Made by a program: the position numbers and the translations under genes
Notes under the pieces: generated by a model
The model's database searches: none
What the model was told of the DNA's origin: nothing
Seen by the model: the letters and a program-made list of their open reading frames with translations, nothing else
In this document: in pieces, positions 38,102-47,121 of the stretch
How positions within the stretch are numbered: position 1 is the first letter of the stretch
Layout of the letters: each line of letters begins with the position of its first letter
NCBI GenBank assembly: GCA_904418845.1
Contig: CAJFQC010000016.1
Span: forward strand, 1-51,435
Origin: an uncultured Ruminococcus sp.
GTDB taxonomy: Bacteria > Bacillota > Clostridia > Lachnospirales > Lachnospiraceae
Direction: 5' to 3'
Length of the DNA: 51,435 nucleotides

Positions 38102-39670
38102 CTACATCCCCCATTTTTTTCTCTCATCGAGCAGCCTTTTTCCAAGCCTTATGTATACCTTGTCAGTCAGGGCTCCCATCTGTTCCCTTATATTGTTCCG
38201 AATGAGTCGGTTTAGTTCCATGCTGCTCCCATTGCCAAGCTGCCGGCGGATTTCCCTGCGGTCTGTAAATCCCTGTTCCCTCAACGCTGTCCCCTGGGTA
38301 AGCCATCTGCCGTCCACTTGTTCTTCTGCCGATATTCCGGGACTTTCTTCTGCTTCCGCACGGCTCCTTACATGCACTATGCGCACAGGCTCCCATAGCC
38401 ACTGTTCCTGTCCCGCCGCATGCCGGATGTCTGCCCGGAATAAATACCTTTTGATCTCCTTCTCTATCTTTGAAACTGCCCTCACCGCTGCCATGTTTTG
38501 TTCATCCAATGCATCTTTCAACTCTTTTTTCTGTCCCTTCAAAAGGCTTGATATGATCTGCCGGGTCTGCTTCAGCCTGTAGAATTCCGTCTCATTTTCC
38601 TTCCTTACCTCCATGTCGTAAATTCTGCTCAGTATTCTGATCTCCGCGGCAAATCCCGATTCCAGTGTTTCCATAAGGAGTTTCTGGTTTTCCATGTCCT
38701 CTGTGAGTACATTCCTGTGATATTGAAAGAAACGGTCTATTGTCATTCTCATGCCCTGCTCTGCGGCATTTCTCATATCGATCCACCCCAGATCGCCCCC
38801 GCCCCGGAACAATGCGCCGTACAGCGCAGTATCTCTCACCATATTTAAAAGAACTGCTCTTAAAAGGCTGCTCTTAAGTTCCTTTTCCTGTACGCTTTCC
38901 CCTGCTCTATGCAGCTGCTCGTACGGATTAAACATCCTGTCCGTGCCGCCGTTCTCCAGCAGAAAACCATTTCTTTCCAGCCTCTGCACGGACAGGCCAT
39001 GTTCAAAACAACACTGCTCTATCATGGGGAAAAAGTATTCCGGCGCTCGATCCTGCACGAAAGCGGGGTGTAATATAAACTCCCGGTACAGTCTTCCCGC
39101 CTCAAAGTACCGGAGCCGTTCCACAACTTGTTCGTGTATCCTTTTCTTCTGCAGTGTCTGCCCGTCTGTTAAGCTTTCCGCTCCGGGTTTCCGTTTCCCG
39201 AAACGCCGCTTCTTTTTAAAAAGTCTTTCCCGAACGGCCTGTTCTTCATTTTCCTCTTTCCCCGCAAGAACCGCGAGCCTTCTCTTCTGCACCTCCAGCC
39301 CTGAAGCGCGCACTGCCATGCGGATGAATTCCTCTGCGTTTCTGATCCCCATTTTCCTGAGAGCCGCCTCTACAAACACCTTGTCCTGATAGATGCCTCC
39401 GGTTTGTACAAAATTCTTCATTCTGTTTACAATCTGATTTACAACGTCAATCTCCACCTGCTGGCTGATATGGAAGCTCTGTGTCAGTCCTGTTCCCCCA
39501 TATCCGCCCGCTTCTGATCTGGCTTCGGCTAATGTGTGGAGCATTGTTTCAGGAGAGAGTTTCATCTGTATCAGCTCGTAATTTGATACTATCTTTTCTG
39601 CAAACGCCTCCGTGCCTGACAATATCCGAATCTCCCGCTCCACTCCTGCGATCTGTCTCAACGTTATCAC
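38102..39670 (-). CDS. Unrecognised 522-aa protein of the injection system
   Basis: The protein is soluble, rich in charged residues and mostly helical by eye. It has no transmembrane segment, signal peptide or motif I can name. The N-terminus (ITLRQIAGVEREIRILSGTEAF) and a middle block (LLRAVLLNMVRDTALYGALFRGGGDLGW) look globular; 150-185 is very basic (KKKRRFGKRK). It lies between the second tube-type gene and the Afp7-like gene, so it is probably structural or for assembly. A role as tape measure is conceivable, since no other candidate exists, but the basic globular sequence does not argue for it. It starts at GTG 39670 with GAGAGGAG eight bases upstream. Confidence 0.6.
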   Translation of the reverse strand: MITLRQIAGVEREIRILSGTEAFAEKIVSNYELIQMKLSPETMLHTLAEARSEAGGYGGTGLTQSFHISQQVEIDVVNQIVNRMKNFVQTGGIYQDKVFVEAALRKMGIRNAEEFIRMAVRASGLEVQKRRLAVLAGKEENEEQAVRERLFKKKRRFGKRKPGAESLTDGQTLQKKRIHEQVVERLRYFEAGRLYREFILHPAFVQDRAPEYFFPMIEQCCFEHGLSVQRLERNGFLLENGGTDRMFNPYEQLHRAGESVQEKELKSSLLRAVLLNMVRDTALYGALFRGGGDLGWIDMRNAAEQGMRMTIDRFFQYHRNVLTEDMENQKLLMETLESGFAAEIRILSRIYDMEVRKENETEFYRLKQTRQIISSLLKGQKKELKDALDEQNMAAVRAVSKIEKEIKRYLFRADIRHAAGQEQWLWEPVRIVHVRSRAEAEESPGISAEEQVDGRWLTQGTALREQGFTDRREIRRQLGNGSSMELNRLIRNNIREQMGALTDKVYIRLGKRLLDERKKWGM

Positions 39671-39684
39671 ATTTGGTCTCCTCT

Positions 39685-40113
39685 CTATGGACCGGTGACT
39701 GTCAGACGTTCACATAAGATAGTGATCGTCTCTGTGAGCAGTCCGGACTTCTCTGCCTCCAGTTCCGAATAGTGTTTTCCGGTTACGATACAGCCGCTGA
39801 AAGTAAACTGTGCCACCGGATTCTTAAAATCCCCCTGTACACTGCTCACCATCAGTACCATGTCTTGTTTTAGAGCGGTCCCCACATTTAAAAGCTCTTC
39901 ACTGCCGTTTTCATTTGCGGTCCTGTATCTTTCCATCTGGAAAGTAATAGACTTTGAAAACGGTTTGAGTCTGATATGTACGTAGTCATTGATTCCGCCC
40001 TCCTGTATTGTGTCATACTCCGCTTCCTGCTCAAATGCGCGCACACTCTTGCAGGCGGCCTCCCTGCCTTCCACCAGCAGGACAAAATTCATATTGGGAT
40101 ACGCCTTATTCAT
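39685..40113 (-). CDS. Second tube-fold protein (Afp5-like)
   Basis: A 142-aa phage tail tube (gp19/T4-like) protein: PNMNFVLLVEGREAACKSVRAFEQEAEYDTIQEGGINDYVHIRLKPFSKSITFQ... with GTALKQDMVLMVSS and FTFSGCIVTGKHYSELEAEKSGLLTETITI. It is smaller than and diverged from the tube protein at 40691, as expected for the first, baseplate-proximal ring (Afp5/Pvc5). Of the two adjacent ATG codons the second (40113) has the better spacing to GGAGG; the first overlaps the previous stop (ATGA). Confidence 0.8.
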   Translation of the reverse strand: MNKAYPNMNFVLLVEGREAACKSVRAFEQEAEYDTIQEGGINDYVHIRLKPFSKSITFQMERYRTANENGSEELLNVGTALKQDMVLMVSSVQGDFKNPVAQFTFSGCIVTGKHYSELEAEKSGLLTETITILCERLTVTGP

Positions 40114-40304
40114 CATGTCCTCCCCAGTTCAAATATGTTCCTCTGTTTTTTCTGCGAGGGATTTCTCTGCCTGTTGATATCCGAGATCTCCGCGCACCAC
40201 GCTCTCCTGTCCCTGTGGGGCATCCCCATGATCTCCGCCCTGCTCCAATGAAGATAATAGGCTACAAATACAGTTTCCCGGTATATCTCTTTCTCCGGAT
40301 ACAG
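40113..40304 (-). CDS. DUF6760-like small CIS protein with a non-standard start
   Basis: A 63-aa frame between the zinc-knuckle and second tube genes: LYPEKEIYRETVFVAYYLHW, then MPHRDRRAWCAEISDINRQRN. This is the pattern of the small DUF6760-type protein found at this place in eCIS loci, which usually begins MSLYPEKEIY. Here the Met codon position reads ATA (40308-40310) and the frame has no ATG, GTG or TTG at its start. CTG at 40302-40304, six bases after AGGGAGGG, is the likely start. The neighbouring stop reads TAA; an ATGA overlap would turn both back into the usual form. It ends by ATGA overlap with the tube gene. Confidence 0.7.
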   Translation of the reverse strand: MYPEKEIYRETVFVAYYLHWSRAEIMGMPHRDRRAWCAEISDINRQRNPSQKKQRNIFELGRT

Positions 40305-40306
40305 AC

Positions 40307-40669
40307 TTATCCCTCCCTGGTAAAATTTAGCGGAACCTCAATCTCTTCTCCGCAATGCGGACACTTTGTTCTCATGACCGGAGCCTCTATATCATTGATC
40401 CGCTGGTACATATCCTGCAGAAACATCAGGTCCGCTGTGTAGAGCTGCTCTATCAGCGTCGCTGTGACAGAATCAATCCCGTCCAGCTCTGTGACCACCT
40501 TCGCGAGCAATACGATCGTCAGGTAAGCCGGATTGTTGAGCACCCGTGGATCCCGCGCAGCCGTCAATTCATTGCCTGCAGTGGCAAGCCGCATCTTCCC
40601 TTTTCTGTATACGCCACCCCGCTCGTCCGTGTAGCCGCGCGGAAGTTCAAAATCATAAACCGTTGTCAT
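40307..40669 (-). CDS. Tail-assembly (chaperone-like) protein with zinc knuckle
   Basis: A 120-aa protein. The N-terminus TVYDFELPRGY..ERGGVYRKGKMRLATAGNEL resembles phage tail-assembly proteins that act between tube and tape measure. The C-terminus carries RTKCPHCGEEIEVP, a CPxC pair without a second pair, so a metal site would need a partner. Proteins of this type follow the tube gene in many eCIS loci. It starts 21 nt after the tube gene. Confidence 0.75.
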   Translation of the reverse strand: MTTVYDFELPRGYTDERGGVYRKGKMRLATAGNELTAARDPRVLNNPAYLTIVLLAKVVTELDGIDSVTATLIEQLYTADLMFLQDMYQRINDIEAPVMRTKCPHCGEEIEVPLNFTREG

Positions 40670-40690
40670 ACTCTGTCCTTTCTATACAAA

Positions 40691-41194
40691 TTACTGCCCG
40701 CCGGCTGTCCCGGGTATCTCAAGCTCCTCATAAGCGATCTCCACTGTCTCCAGCGCCACCTCATTTGCAGTGGAATTAAGATCCGGCGCCGAATATTTTG
40801 TCACCCACGCATTTTTCAGAGTCCAGATACAGGAGCCCGATGTTGTTGTCTTTACCTCTGTCGGCGCCGCTGCTGTAATATCCACGAGTTCAATGCTCAC
40901 GTCCCGGATATTTTCGTCTGCTTTGCGCGTCTCGCTGACACATGCCGCGGCCCATTTCAAAAAAGCGTTATCCAGTGTACAGCCGTATTTCAGCGTCACA
41001 TTCCCATGTTTTACAAGTCCCGGTATCTTCATCGGCGCCAGGCTGTTCGAATTGCCCTGGCGGAACTCGATCACATCCACACTCGCCTCCACTCCGCTCA
41101 CTTCCGTAAATGCTGCTGTCGCGTCCCCTGCCGTCACGATAAAATTCATTTTTGTAAGTGGCACGGAAAGCCCTGTTTGTAAAGTTCTAGCCAT
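40691..41194 (-). CDS. Inner tube protein (Afp1-like, gp19 family)
   Basis: A 167-aa tail-tube protein: VPLTKMNFIVTAGDATAAFTEVSGVEASVDVIEFRQGNSN..., PMKIPGLVKHGNVTLKYGCT and FLKWAAACVSETRKAD, ending NEVALETVEIAYEELEIPG. This is the standard eCIS/T6SS-Hcp-like tube fold with the K.PG..K.GNVTLK signature. ATG 41194 is chosen by this alignment and by AGAGGAA upstream. It is the building block of the hexameric tube and lies just after the sheath gene. Confidence 0.92.
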   Translation of the reverse strand: MARTLQTGLSVPLTKMNFIVTAGDATAAFTEVSGVEASVDVIEFRQGNSNSLAPMKIPGLVKHGNVTLKYGCTLDNAFLKWAAACVSETRKADENIRDVSIELVDITAAAPTEVKTTTSGSCIWTLKNAWVTKYSAPDLNSTANEVALETVEIAYEELEIPGTAGGQ

Positions 41195-41216
41195 AATCAA
41201 TATTCCTCTCTTTCTT

Positions 41217-42902
41217 TTATGCGCCCGCCTCTGATGTATGCTGCGTGATCCTGAAAACAACAAACTCTGCCGGTTTTGAAGGCGCTATTCCAATATTGCA
41301 GATCAGCCTTCCGTTCTGGATGTCGTCCTGTGTCATAGTAGATGTGCCTATATCAACAAAATAACTCTCCTCCGGTGTGGCTCCTGCGAACATTCCGTTG
41401 CGGAACATTGTATTCAAAAAGCCATTGACAGATATCCTTACCCTGTTCCATAAAGTCTCATCGTTGGGTTCAAACACGACCCATCCCGTATTTGCCCGGA
41501 TGCTCTCCTCCATAAAGATGAAAAGCCGCCTGATATTGACATATTTGAACGATGTATTGCTGCTTGCAGTCCTTACGCCCCAGATACGTATCCCCTGCCC
41601 CGGAAGAGCACGGATCAGGTTCACCCCCTCCGGGTTCAGTATATCCTGCTCTCCTTTTGTAAAGCTGATATTCAGACCCGTACAGGAAACCGCCTCATTT
41701 GCCGGTGCCTTATGTACCCCTCTGCTGATATCTGTTCTGGAATACACACCCATGACAGCGCCGGACGGTGGAAAATACCCGGGCTTTTTGTTCGATCTGT
41801 CAAGATTCTGTATCCACGGATGATACATTGCCGCATAAGTGCTGTCTACCAGTCCTCTGTATTCAAGAAGCCCCCTCGTATCAGAGATATCCCGCGGCAT
41901 ATCAAGCACTGCGAATCTGCTCTGTGTATTCTCACAGTGCGCGATCAATGACACGATCACATCCGGCATGGTGATCCCCGGAACCGCCATGATACTCACC
42001 ACGTTATTTTCAAGAAACGATTGAATGCCTGTCCGTTTCCCTGGTCCATTATCCTCACCGATAAAGGTTGCTGACGTAATGTTGTCTTTTGTCCCGTCTG
42101 CACCTCCCTCTAAGCTGACGGAAGATACCCCCTCTCCCAGAAGTAGTTCTACAGGGTTACCTGTCTCAGATATCGGTCTTGCTTTTAGTTTTACGAAAGC
42201 GCTCTCCTGCATTTTTGTATTGATATAGTGATCTGATGTAATGTGGAGGCTCATTTCTCCAAAGATCTCTGTCTCCTCTCCGCAGTTGATCTGTATCTCA
42301 AGCTCGCTGAGCCATACAAGCTTTTCAGGCACAAGAGCTTTGTCTGTCACATCGGCGGCAAAAGGATTTTCAAAAGTCACTTCATTCCCGAAAATGCGCT
42401 TAATACGGTTATATTCACCCTCTGCCTTCACAAGGCTTCCCTCCTCAAAGCCCGCTGTTGATTTTGCAAGATAGACATTCTCGTCCCTCTTCTCGAGAAG
42501 CTGCATTTTTTTCTTTGTGACCTCTGCAAAATGCAGTACAATGCGGTTGCCCCATTTGCCCTCGTTTGCAGCCTGCACAGACACATTGCCGCCTTTATAG
42601 GATGCGGCGCGGGCGTCTGACGGAACCACTCTCGCCACATAGCACCGTGTTCCGCCATTTTGAAAAAACTGCTCTACCGCCCCTGCCAGATAACGGTATT
42701 CGCCAAATTCAAACTCACTTAAATATCCTCCGTATCTGCGGATAAATCCCGCGTAGTTCGTGACCAGCTCCGGCGCTCCCGCAGCCGGTCCCCTCTCTGC
42801 AAGCCCGATAAAGCCCGCCGTGCTTGTCCCCACTCCTTCCATTCCGCGCGGGGCGCTGTCATACTCCTCCACATACACTCCCGGTGATAAATATTCTGCC
42901 AT
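41217..42902 (-). CDS. Contractile tail sheath protein (Afp2-4-like)
   Basis: A 561-aa sheath protein. The start reads AEYLSPGVYVEEYDSAPRGMEGVGTSTAGFIGLAERGP and the end carries the conserved sheath handle (VNIRRLFIFMEESIRANTGW.VFEPNDETLW.RVR..V..FL). The middle holds the DRSNKKPGYFPPSGAVMGVYSRTD and RALPGQGIRIWGVRTAS blocks. Afp and PVC carry three sheath paralogues; here there is one. ATG 42902 with GGAG seven bases upstream is preferred over 42938. Confidence 0.95.
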   Translation of the reverse strand: MAEYLSPGVYVEEYDSAPRGMEGVGTSTAGFIGLAERGPAAGAPELVTNYAGFIRRYGGYLSEFEFGEYRYLAGAVEQFFQNGGTRCYVARVVPSDARAASYKGGNVSVQAANEGKWGNRIVLHFAEVTKKKMQLLEKRDENVYLAKSTAGFEEGSLVKAEGEYNRIKRIFGNEVTFENPFAADVTDKALVPEKLVWLSELEIQINCGEETEIFGEMSLHITSDHYINTKMQESAFVKLKARPISETGNPVELLLGEGVSSVSLEGGADGTKDNITSATFIGEDNGPGKRTGIQSFLENNVVSIMAVPGITMPDVIVSLIAHCENTQSRFAVLDMPRDISDTRGLLEYRGLVDSTYAAMYHPWIQNLDRSNKKPGYFPPSGAVMGVYSRTDISRGVHKAPANEAVSCTGLNISFTKGEQDILNPEGVNLIRALPGQGIRIWGVRTASSNTSFKYVNIRRLFIFMEESIRANTGWVVFEPNDETLWNRVRISVNGFLNTMFRNGMFAGATPEESYFVDIGTSTMTQDDIQNGRLICNIGIAPSKPAEFVVFRITQHTSEAGA

Positions 42903-42971
42903 CGTATTTCTCCTTCCTGTATTAATGTGATATACCAACAGCCGTATTTATTGCTGCTGACAGTCAATAAG

Positions 42972-43361
42972 TTATATGATCACTTTCATCTGTCCCGGAT
43001 CTGTCACTGTGATCATTCCCATGCCCCCGGCACACATAAGCTGTGAATCACTCGTCAGACAAGGCGCTCCGCCAATCAGGACTGACGGCGCTGTGGGAAT
43101 CCATGTCCCCGCCGCCGCAACCATGCACGGCTGAGGCATCAATACCCCGAGCGCCGCCGCAGTCGCCGCCGCCACGCGTGGATTGGCAAGTGACGTACAC
43201 ATGCCGAACGACGTAATCTGTATATTCATTCCTGTATCCTGTATCACCGCCGCCGGTTTTCCCTCTGCAAGGCATATCTGCCGCGAGATGCCTGCAAGAC
43301 TGCCCGGCGCTGTTCCGAACGTACAGGAGAGTAAAGCTCCTGCCGTCACTAAAGCTGCCAT
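42972..43361 (-). CDS. PAAR-like spike tip (DUF4280)
   Basis: A 129-aa protein with the DUF4280 pattern: VTAGALLSCTFGTAPGSL, GMCTSLANPRVAAATAAALG, MPQPCM and PTAPSVLIGGAPCLTSDSQLMCAGGG-like ending. Conserved Cys residues are typical of this PAAR-like family, which caps VgrG spikes and can carry effectors. There is no extension domain, so it is a bare tip. In most eCIS the tip gene lies beside gp25 or hub; here it comes before the sheath, right after the membrane-protein genes. Confidence 0.88.
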   Translation of the reverse strand: MAALVTAGALLSCTFGTAPGSLAGISRQICLAEGKPAAVIQDTGMNIQITSFGMCTSLANPRVAAATAAALGVLMPQPCMVAAAGTWIPTAPSVLIGGAPCLTSDSQLMCAGGMGMITVTDPGQMKVII

Positions 43362-43395
43362 ATGATTCCCCCTTCTTATCCTTTTCCTCCGCCTG

Positions 43396-45375
43396 CTATT
43401 GAATATTTAATTTCCATACTTCCGCCCGTATACTCTCACATACTTTTTCGGCTGTTTCCTGTGTGTCCTTCTCTGCAAGCACGGAATATTTCGTGCCATT
43501 CAAGGGATAAATGTCGCATTCAAATGTTTCCTTTACATATTCGCCCGGAAGATAAATCACAGACCGAAACAGCGCCGCGCACTCCATCTGCTCTGACTTA
43601 TCACCCTCCATATTTACCTCATCGGAAAGTGCCGTAAAACAAAAGAAAGAATCCCTGTCTGACAGAACCGCCTGTATCCGGCTGTCTCTCCATACATATC
43701 TCAATGATTTCAACTCTGCGATCACATCTGCCGGAGCATAGCTGCTCCCGTTCTCCGTCAGACTGCGGAATACAAAGCTTCCTTCCTCTTTTGCCGCCTC
43801 CTCTGCTTTTTCTTTCAACAGCCCGCACACTCCGCTTTTCTCTTGGCTGCAGAACAAACTGATCCCGATCAGCGCGGCCGCCTGTTCTTTCTTATCCTTT
43901 CCGTCCAGCGAAGCCCCCTCTATAGCTTCTACTGCCTCTTTCACACTTTCTTCCATATCCGGCATCTCCTGCGCATTACTATCCTGCATTTCCTGTGAGC
44001 CGCTGCCACCGTTGGTTTGATCCCGCTCCAGCCGTCTGATACGCGCGCTGATCTCTTCTAATACCGTATCCTGTTCCTTTGCGCCCTCCGAATCTTCCCT
44101 GTCAAGCGCCGCCAGCCGCTTTGTCATAGTCTGTGTCCGCTCATTATAAAGTGTCTCCAACTCCTTCTGCGTTTCTGACAGATCTTTTTCATTCCATTCC
44201 TCAGCAAGCTTCGCGCTTAACTCCTCATAATATTCCAGCTCCTTCTCCGCCATGCTGTTTTCATTCCCGTCGGCAAGCCTTTTTGCCTCCGGTATCAGCC
44301 TTTCAGCAAGTAATTTTTTCTCCGCTTCCTTATCTGTTCCGATGCCTGACCTGATGCTGTCAAGCGCCGCCATCTCAGACAATATGCTTTTCAGAGAATC
44401 CTCGTCCCTATTTTCTGCCGCTCTCAGTACTTCTTCTGCCAGTTCGTCCTCCACTGATGTGAGAGATGAAAGGACGTCGGAAGAATTGATCCCTTCGTCC
44501 GCCAGTGCATCGAGACGCGCCTGTACTTTTTTCAGAGTATTTCCGATTACCGTGAGCAGTTCACTTCCATCCTCTGTCCGATTCCCGGACGCCGCCATGC
44601 TCATAAGATCATTCAACGGACTAACGGTCTTCTCATACACAAGTCCTCTTCTTTCAGCGTCCACTTTGCCCATCACCTGACGAAGCATTTCCGTCCTTGT
44701 CCCTGCCCCCTCTTGCGATATTATATTCCTGTAAGACCGGTCAAGTGTTTCCAGCATGCCGTCAAGCCGCGCCGTCTGTTCGTCCCGTATATTCCGGTCA
44801 AAAAATTCTGCGATAAGCGATGTGTCCGCTCCGCCGTTTTCCATAATCTGCATCCGGTTTGCCAGCTCATCGAATTCAGGAAGCTTATTGAGGCTGTACG
44901 GATCTGTCAGGTCAAAAATATTGACCGGTTCCTCTGTCCGCAGATCATACGTTATACCATCTGCCCGGGTATGGTGTGTAAAAAGAAGCTCTGCGATCTC
45001 ACTGTCCTCCACCTTTACTGCGCTTTCCGTGATATCCTCCAAAGACTGCGCGCTGTCAAGACAATACCATGCTCCTCCTCCGAGTTCTGACTTATAGTAC
45101 ATCTCTGTCTGGCCCGACTGCTCCGCTGATTCTGCCGCGATCTTATAGATCGTGTCATCTGCCGTATCTAAATGTATCAGATGTGTCCCGACTGCCAGAG
45201 TTGTTTCTCCGATTTCTTCCGGCAGGATGTGTATTGCAGAAGCTTCATCAAACATTGCATACGATGTATTTTCTCCCGAAAAATATAGCGTTGATATGAT
45301 TATCGATGATACCACCGCAAACATGACTCCCGTCAGGAAGGCCCTTTTCTGCAGAATATTTTTTCCCCGGTTCAT
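43396..45375 (-). CDS. Large membrane-anchored coiled-coil protein of the CIS operon
   Basis: A 659-aa protein with one N-terminal transmembrane helix (AFLTGVMFAVVSSIIISTLYF, about 12-32) and a long, acidic outer part. Residues about 250-470 are strongly helical and Glu-rich, with likely coiled coils (LAERLIPEAKRL..., LEEISARIRRLERD). The last 150 residues look globular (FVFRSLTENGSSYAPADVIAELKS). The family is not recognised. It is the fourth of a run of membrane or exported proteins ahead of the CIS structural genes. ATG 45375 has GGAG eight bases upstream; GTG 45384 would overlap the previous stop (GTGA). Confidence 0.65.
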   Translation of the reverse strand: MNRGKNILQKRAFLTGVMFAVVSSIIISTLYFSGENTSYAMFDEASAIHILPEEIGETTLAVGTHLIHLDTADDTIYKIAAESAEQSGQTEMYYKSELGGGAWYCLDSAQSLEDITESAVKVEDSEIAELLFTHHTRADGITYDLRTEEPVNIFDLTDPYSLNKLPEFDELANRMQIMENGGADTSLIAEFFDRNIRDEQTARLDGMLETLDRSYRNIISQEGAGTRTEMLRQVMGKVDAERRGLVYEKTVSPLNDLMSMAASGNRTEDGSELLTVIGNTLKKVQARLDALADEGINSSDVLSSLTSVEDELAEEVLRAAENRDEDSLKSILSEMAALDSIRSGIGTDKEAEKKLLAERLIPEAKRLADGNENSMAEKELEYYEELSAKLAEEWNEKDLSETQKELETLYNERTQTMTKRLAALDREDSEGAKEQDTVLEEISARIRRLERDQTNGGSGSQEMQDSNAQEMPDMEESVKEAVEAIEGASLDGKDKKEQAAALIGISLFCSQEKSGVCGLLKEKAEEAAKEEGSFVFRSLTENGSSYAPADVIAELKSLRYVWRDSRIQAVLSDRDSFFCFTALSDEVNMEGDKSEQMECAALFRSVIYLPGEYVKETFECDIYPLNGTKYSVLAEKDTQETAEKVCESIRAEVWKLNIQ

Positions 45376-45380
45376 TTTCT

Positions 45381-47105
45381 TCACTCCCCTCCCTTAAGTT
45401 CCCCTTCAAACACCGTCGGATCAATCTCACAGAAATATAAAAGATCTTCTTCTGCATACAGTCTTACCTCTGCCTTGTCTATGCCGTCCAGCACAAGAGC
45501 CAGATGCCTAAGCTCCTTCCCTGCTTCTGTTCTCTCTCCGATCCTCGTACCGTTTACCCACAGTTCGTAAGATGTGATTCCTCTGTCATCATTCGCCGGT
45601 ACGGAAATGCCAAACACAAACAGGTTATCTTCTACCTTTGTCCGGATGTAGTATGAGAGTTTATACGTTTCTCCTTCCTGTTCTTCCTTCCCCAATACCG
45701 TCATCTCCTCATATTTCGCCTTTAACTTTGCATCACCGGATGTATACTCAGTCAGCGCCCCGCAGGTCAGCCTGTCAAAAGAATATAAGAGACTGTTGAA
45801 CTCTTTCAATGCTTCCAGCATATCGGCCTTAAGTTCTTCAAAGGACTGTTTCTCTTCCAAATATTCTTTGTAAGGCACTTTCCCAATTTTATTGAGCACC
45901 TTGGTCTTCCCCAGCGCTTCCTCCTGATCTTCTGATGATTTTTTAAGCGATTCATAAGAATTTCTTGCTGTGACCAGGGCTTCGAAGCTGTCGGATATAT
46001 TTTCCTCAAGCGCCTTTTTCACGCTCTCTTCCTCATTTTTCTTATCCATATATTCCAGAGTGTCCGTGAGCAGAACATAAGGGTCGTCCTCAATATACCT
46101 CACCCCGTCCAGGGAGCCTTTGAACCACTCTTTCGGTATCTTGATAAACAGGATGCGTATACTTCCCTCCCATGTCTGCTCGATCTTTTCCATGAAACTG
46201 TCATAAGCGCTCTTAAATGCCTCCTGGTCGATCTCTTCTCCCGCTTTTGCCTGTGTGATATAGCTGCGTATCACATCCATTTTCCGCCCATACCAACTGT
46301 CCATCAGTCTCTCGTTCGTCTCAAGGCTCAGTAGAGCCAGTTTTGTATCTAATTTCGCCTCATAACAGGCGTGGTCATTTTCCAGAGCATGTGCTTTCAT
46401 TCCCTCCAGCACGCTCCGTTCAAGTTCTGTCGTGACAAGCGGATCTTCAAAACGATATCCTGTCGATATATCTAAGCCGGTCACCTCTGAAAGCTTCTTC
46501 TTTGCCGTCTGCAACTCCCTTAGCTGTATACTTAGTTCGCTGTCCAGTTTCTCGGCTAATTTCTGTATAGTGTCTGTATCCTCTTCCGATGCCTGCCCTG
46601 TCTTTCTTTTTATCTTTGTCCTCTCCGCTTCGTTGTCAAGTTCCTTCTTCCTCTCCTCTGTAAGCTCAGCTTCCATCTGGCTGACATATGCATCTGCATA
46701 CAGGGTAGAAACCTCTTCTATGATCTCATATTTTAGATCGTCCTTTTCGTGTTTTAATGACGTGATCTCACATTGAATCCGCACTGGTTCGTACTGCCAT
46801 TCATAAGAATCTGCAAGATCAGGCTGTTCCGGGAACTGAAAACTTAGCAGAGGACTCCAGCGGAATGTACTCATATCCTTTTTCTTTAACGCCGCCTTAA
46901 CCGCTTCTGTATATTTAACTTCTTCGAGAGTGATCTTCGTCTCTATATCCCGGTAAGTGCCGCTGTTATCCAGCGCCAGAGAACGGGCCTGTTCAAGCGT
47001 CAGTACAGATTCTCCCGCCGCCTGCACATTTCGGAGAAAGAAATCTGGAAATGTCATATTGCACAACAGGAGCAGAATAAAAAAGACATTTCTGTACTTT
47101 TTCAT
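45381..47105 (-). CDS. Exported TolC-like helical protein
   Basis: A 574-aa protein with a signal peptide (KKYRNVFFILLLLCNMTF..., likely cut after NVQA). The mature N-terminus LTLEQARSLALDNSGTYRDIETKITLEEVKYTEAVKAALKKK closely follows the opening repeat of TolC/outer-membrane-efflux proteins, and the body is almost all long helices. The last 130 residues form an extra strand-rich domain (KLSYYIRTKVEDNLFVFGIS...ELWVNGTRIGERT). TolC proteins normally span an outer membrane, which this organism is not expected to have. ATG 47105 has GGAGGTGA upstream. It may form a periplasm-like or wall-spanning conduit, or only share the helical fold. Confidence 0.65.
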   Translation of the reverse strand: MKKYRNVFFILLLLCNMTFPDFFLRNVQAAGESVLTLEQARSLALDNSGTYRDIETKITLEEVKYTEAVKAALKKKDMSTFRWSPLLSFQFPEQPDLADSYEWQYEPVRIQCEITSLKHEKDDLKYEIIEEVSTLYADAYVSQMEAELTEERKKELDNEAERTKIKRKTGQASEEDTDTIQKLAEKLDSELSIQLRELQTAKKKLSEVTGLDISTGYRFEDPLVTTELERSVLEGMKAHALENDHACYEAKLDTKLALLSLETNERLMDSWYGRKMDVIRSYITQAKAGEEIDQEAFKSAYDSFMEKIEQTWEGSIRILFIKIPKEWFKGSLDGVRYIEDDPYVLLTDTLEYMDKKNEEESVKKALEENISDSFEALVTARNSYESLKKSSEDQEEALGKTKVLNKIGKVPYKEYLEEKQSFEELKADMLEALKEFNSLLYSFDRLTCGALTEYTSGDAKLKAKYEEMTVLGKEEQEGETYKLSYYIRTKVEDNLFVFGISVPANDDRGITSYELWVNGTRIGERTEAGKELRHLALVLDGIDKAEVRLYAEEDLLYFCEIDPTVFEGELKGGE

Positions 47106-47121
47106 GATCTTCACCTCCATT

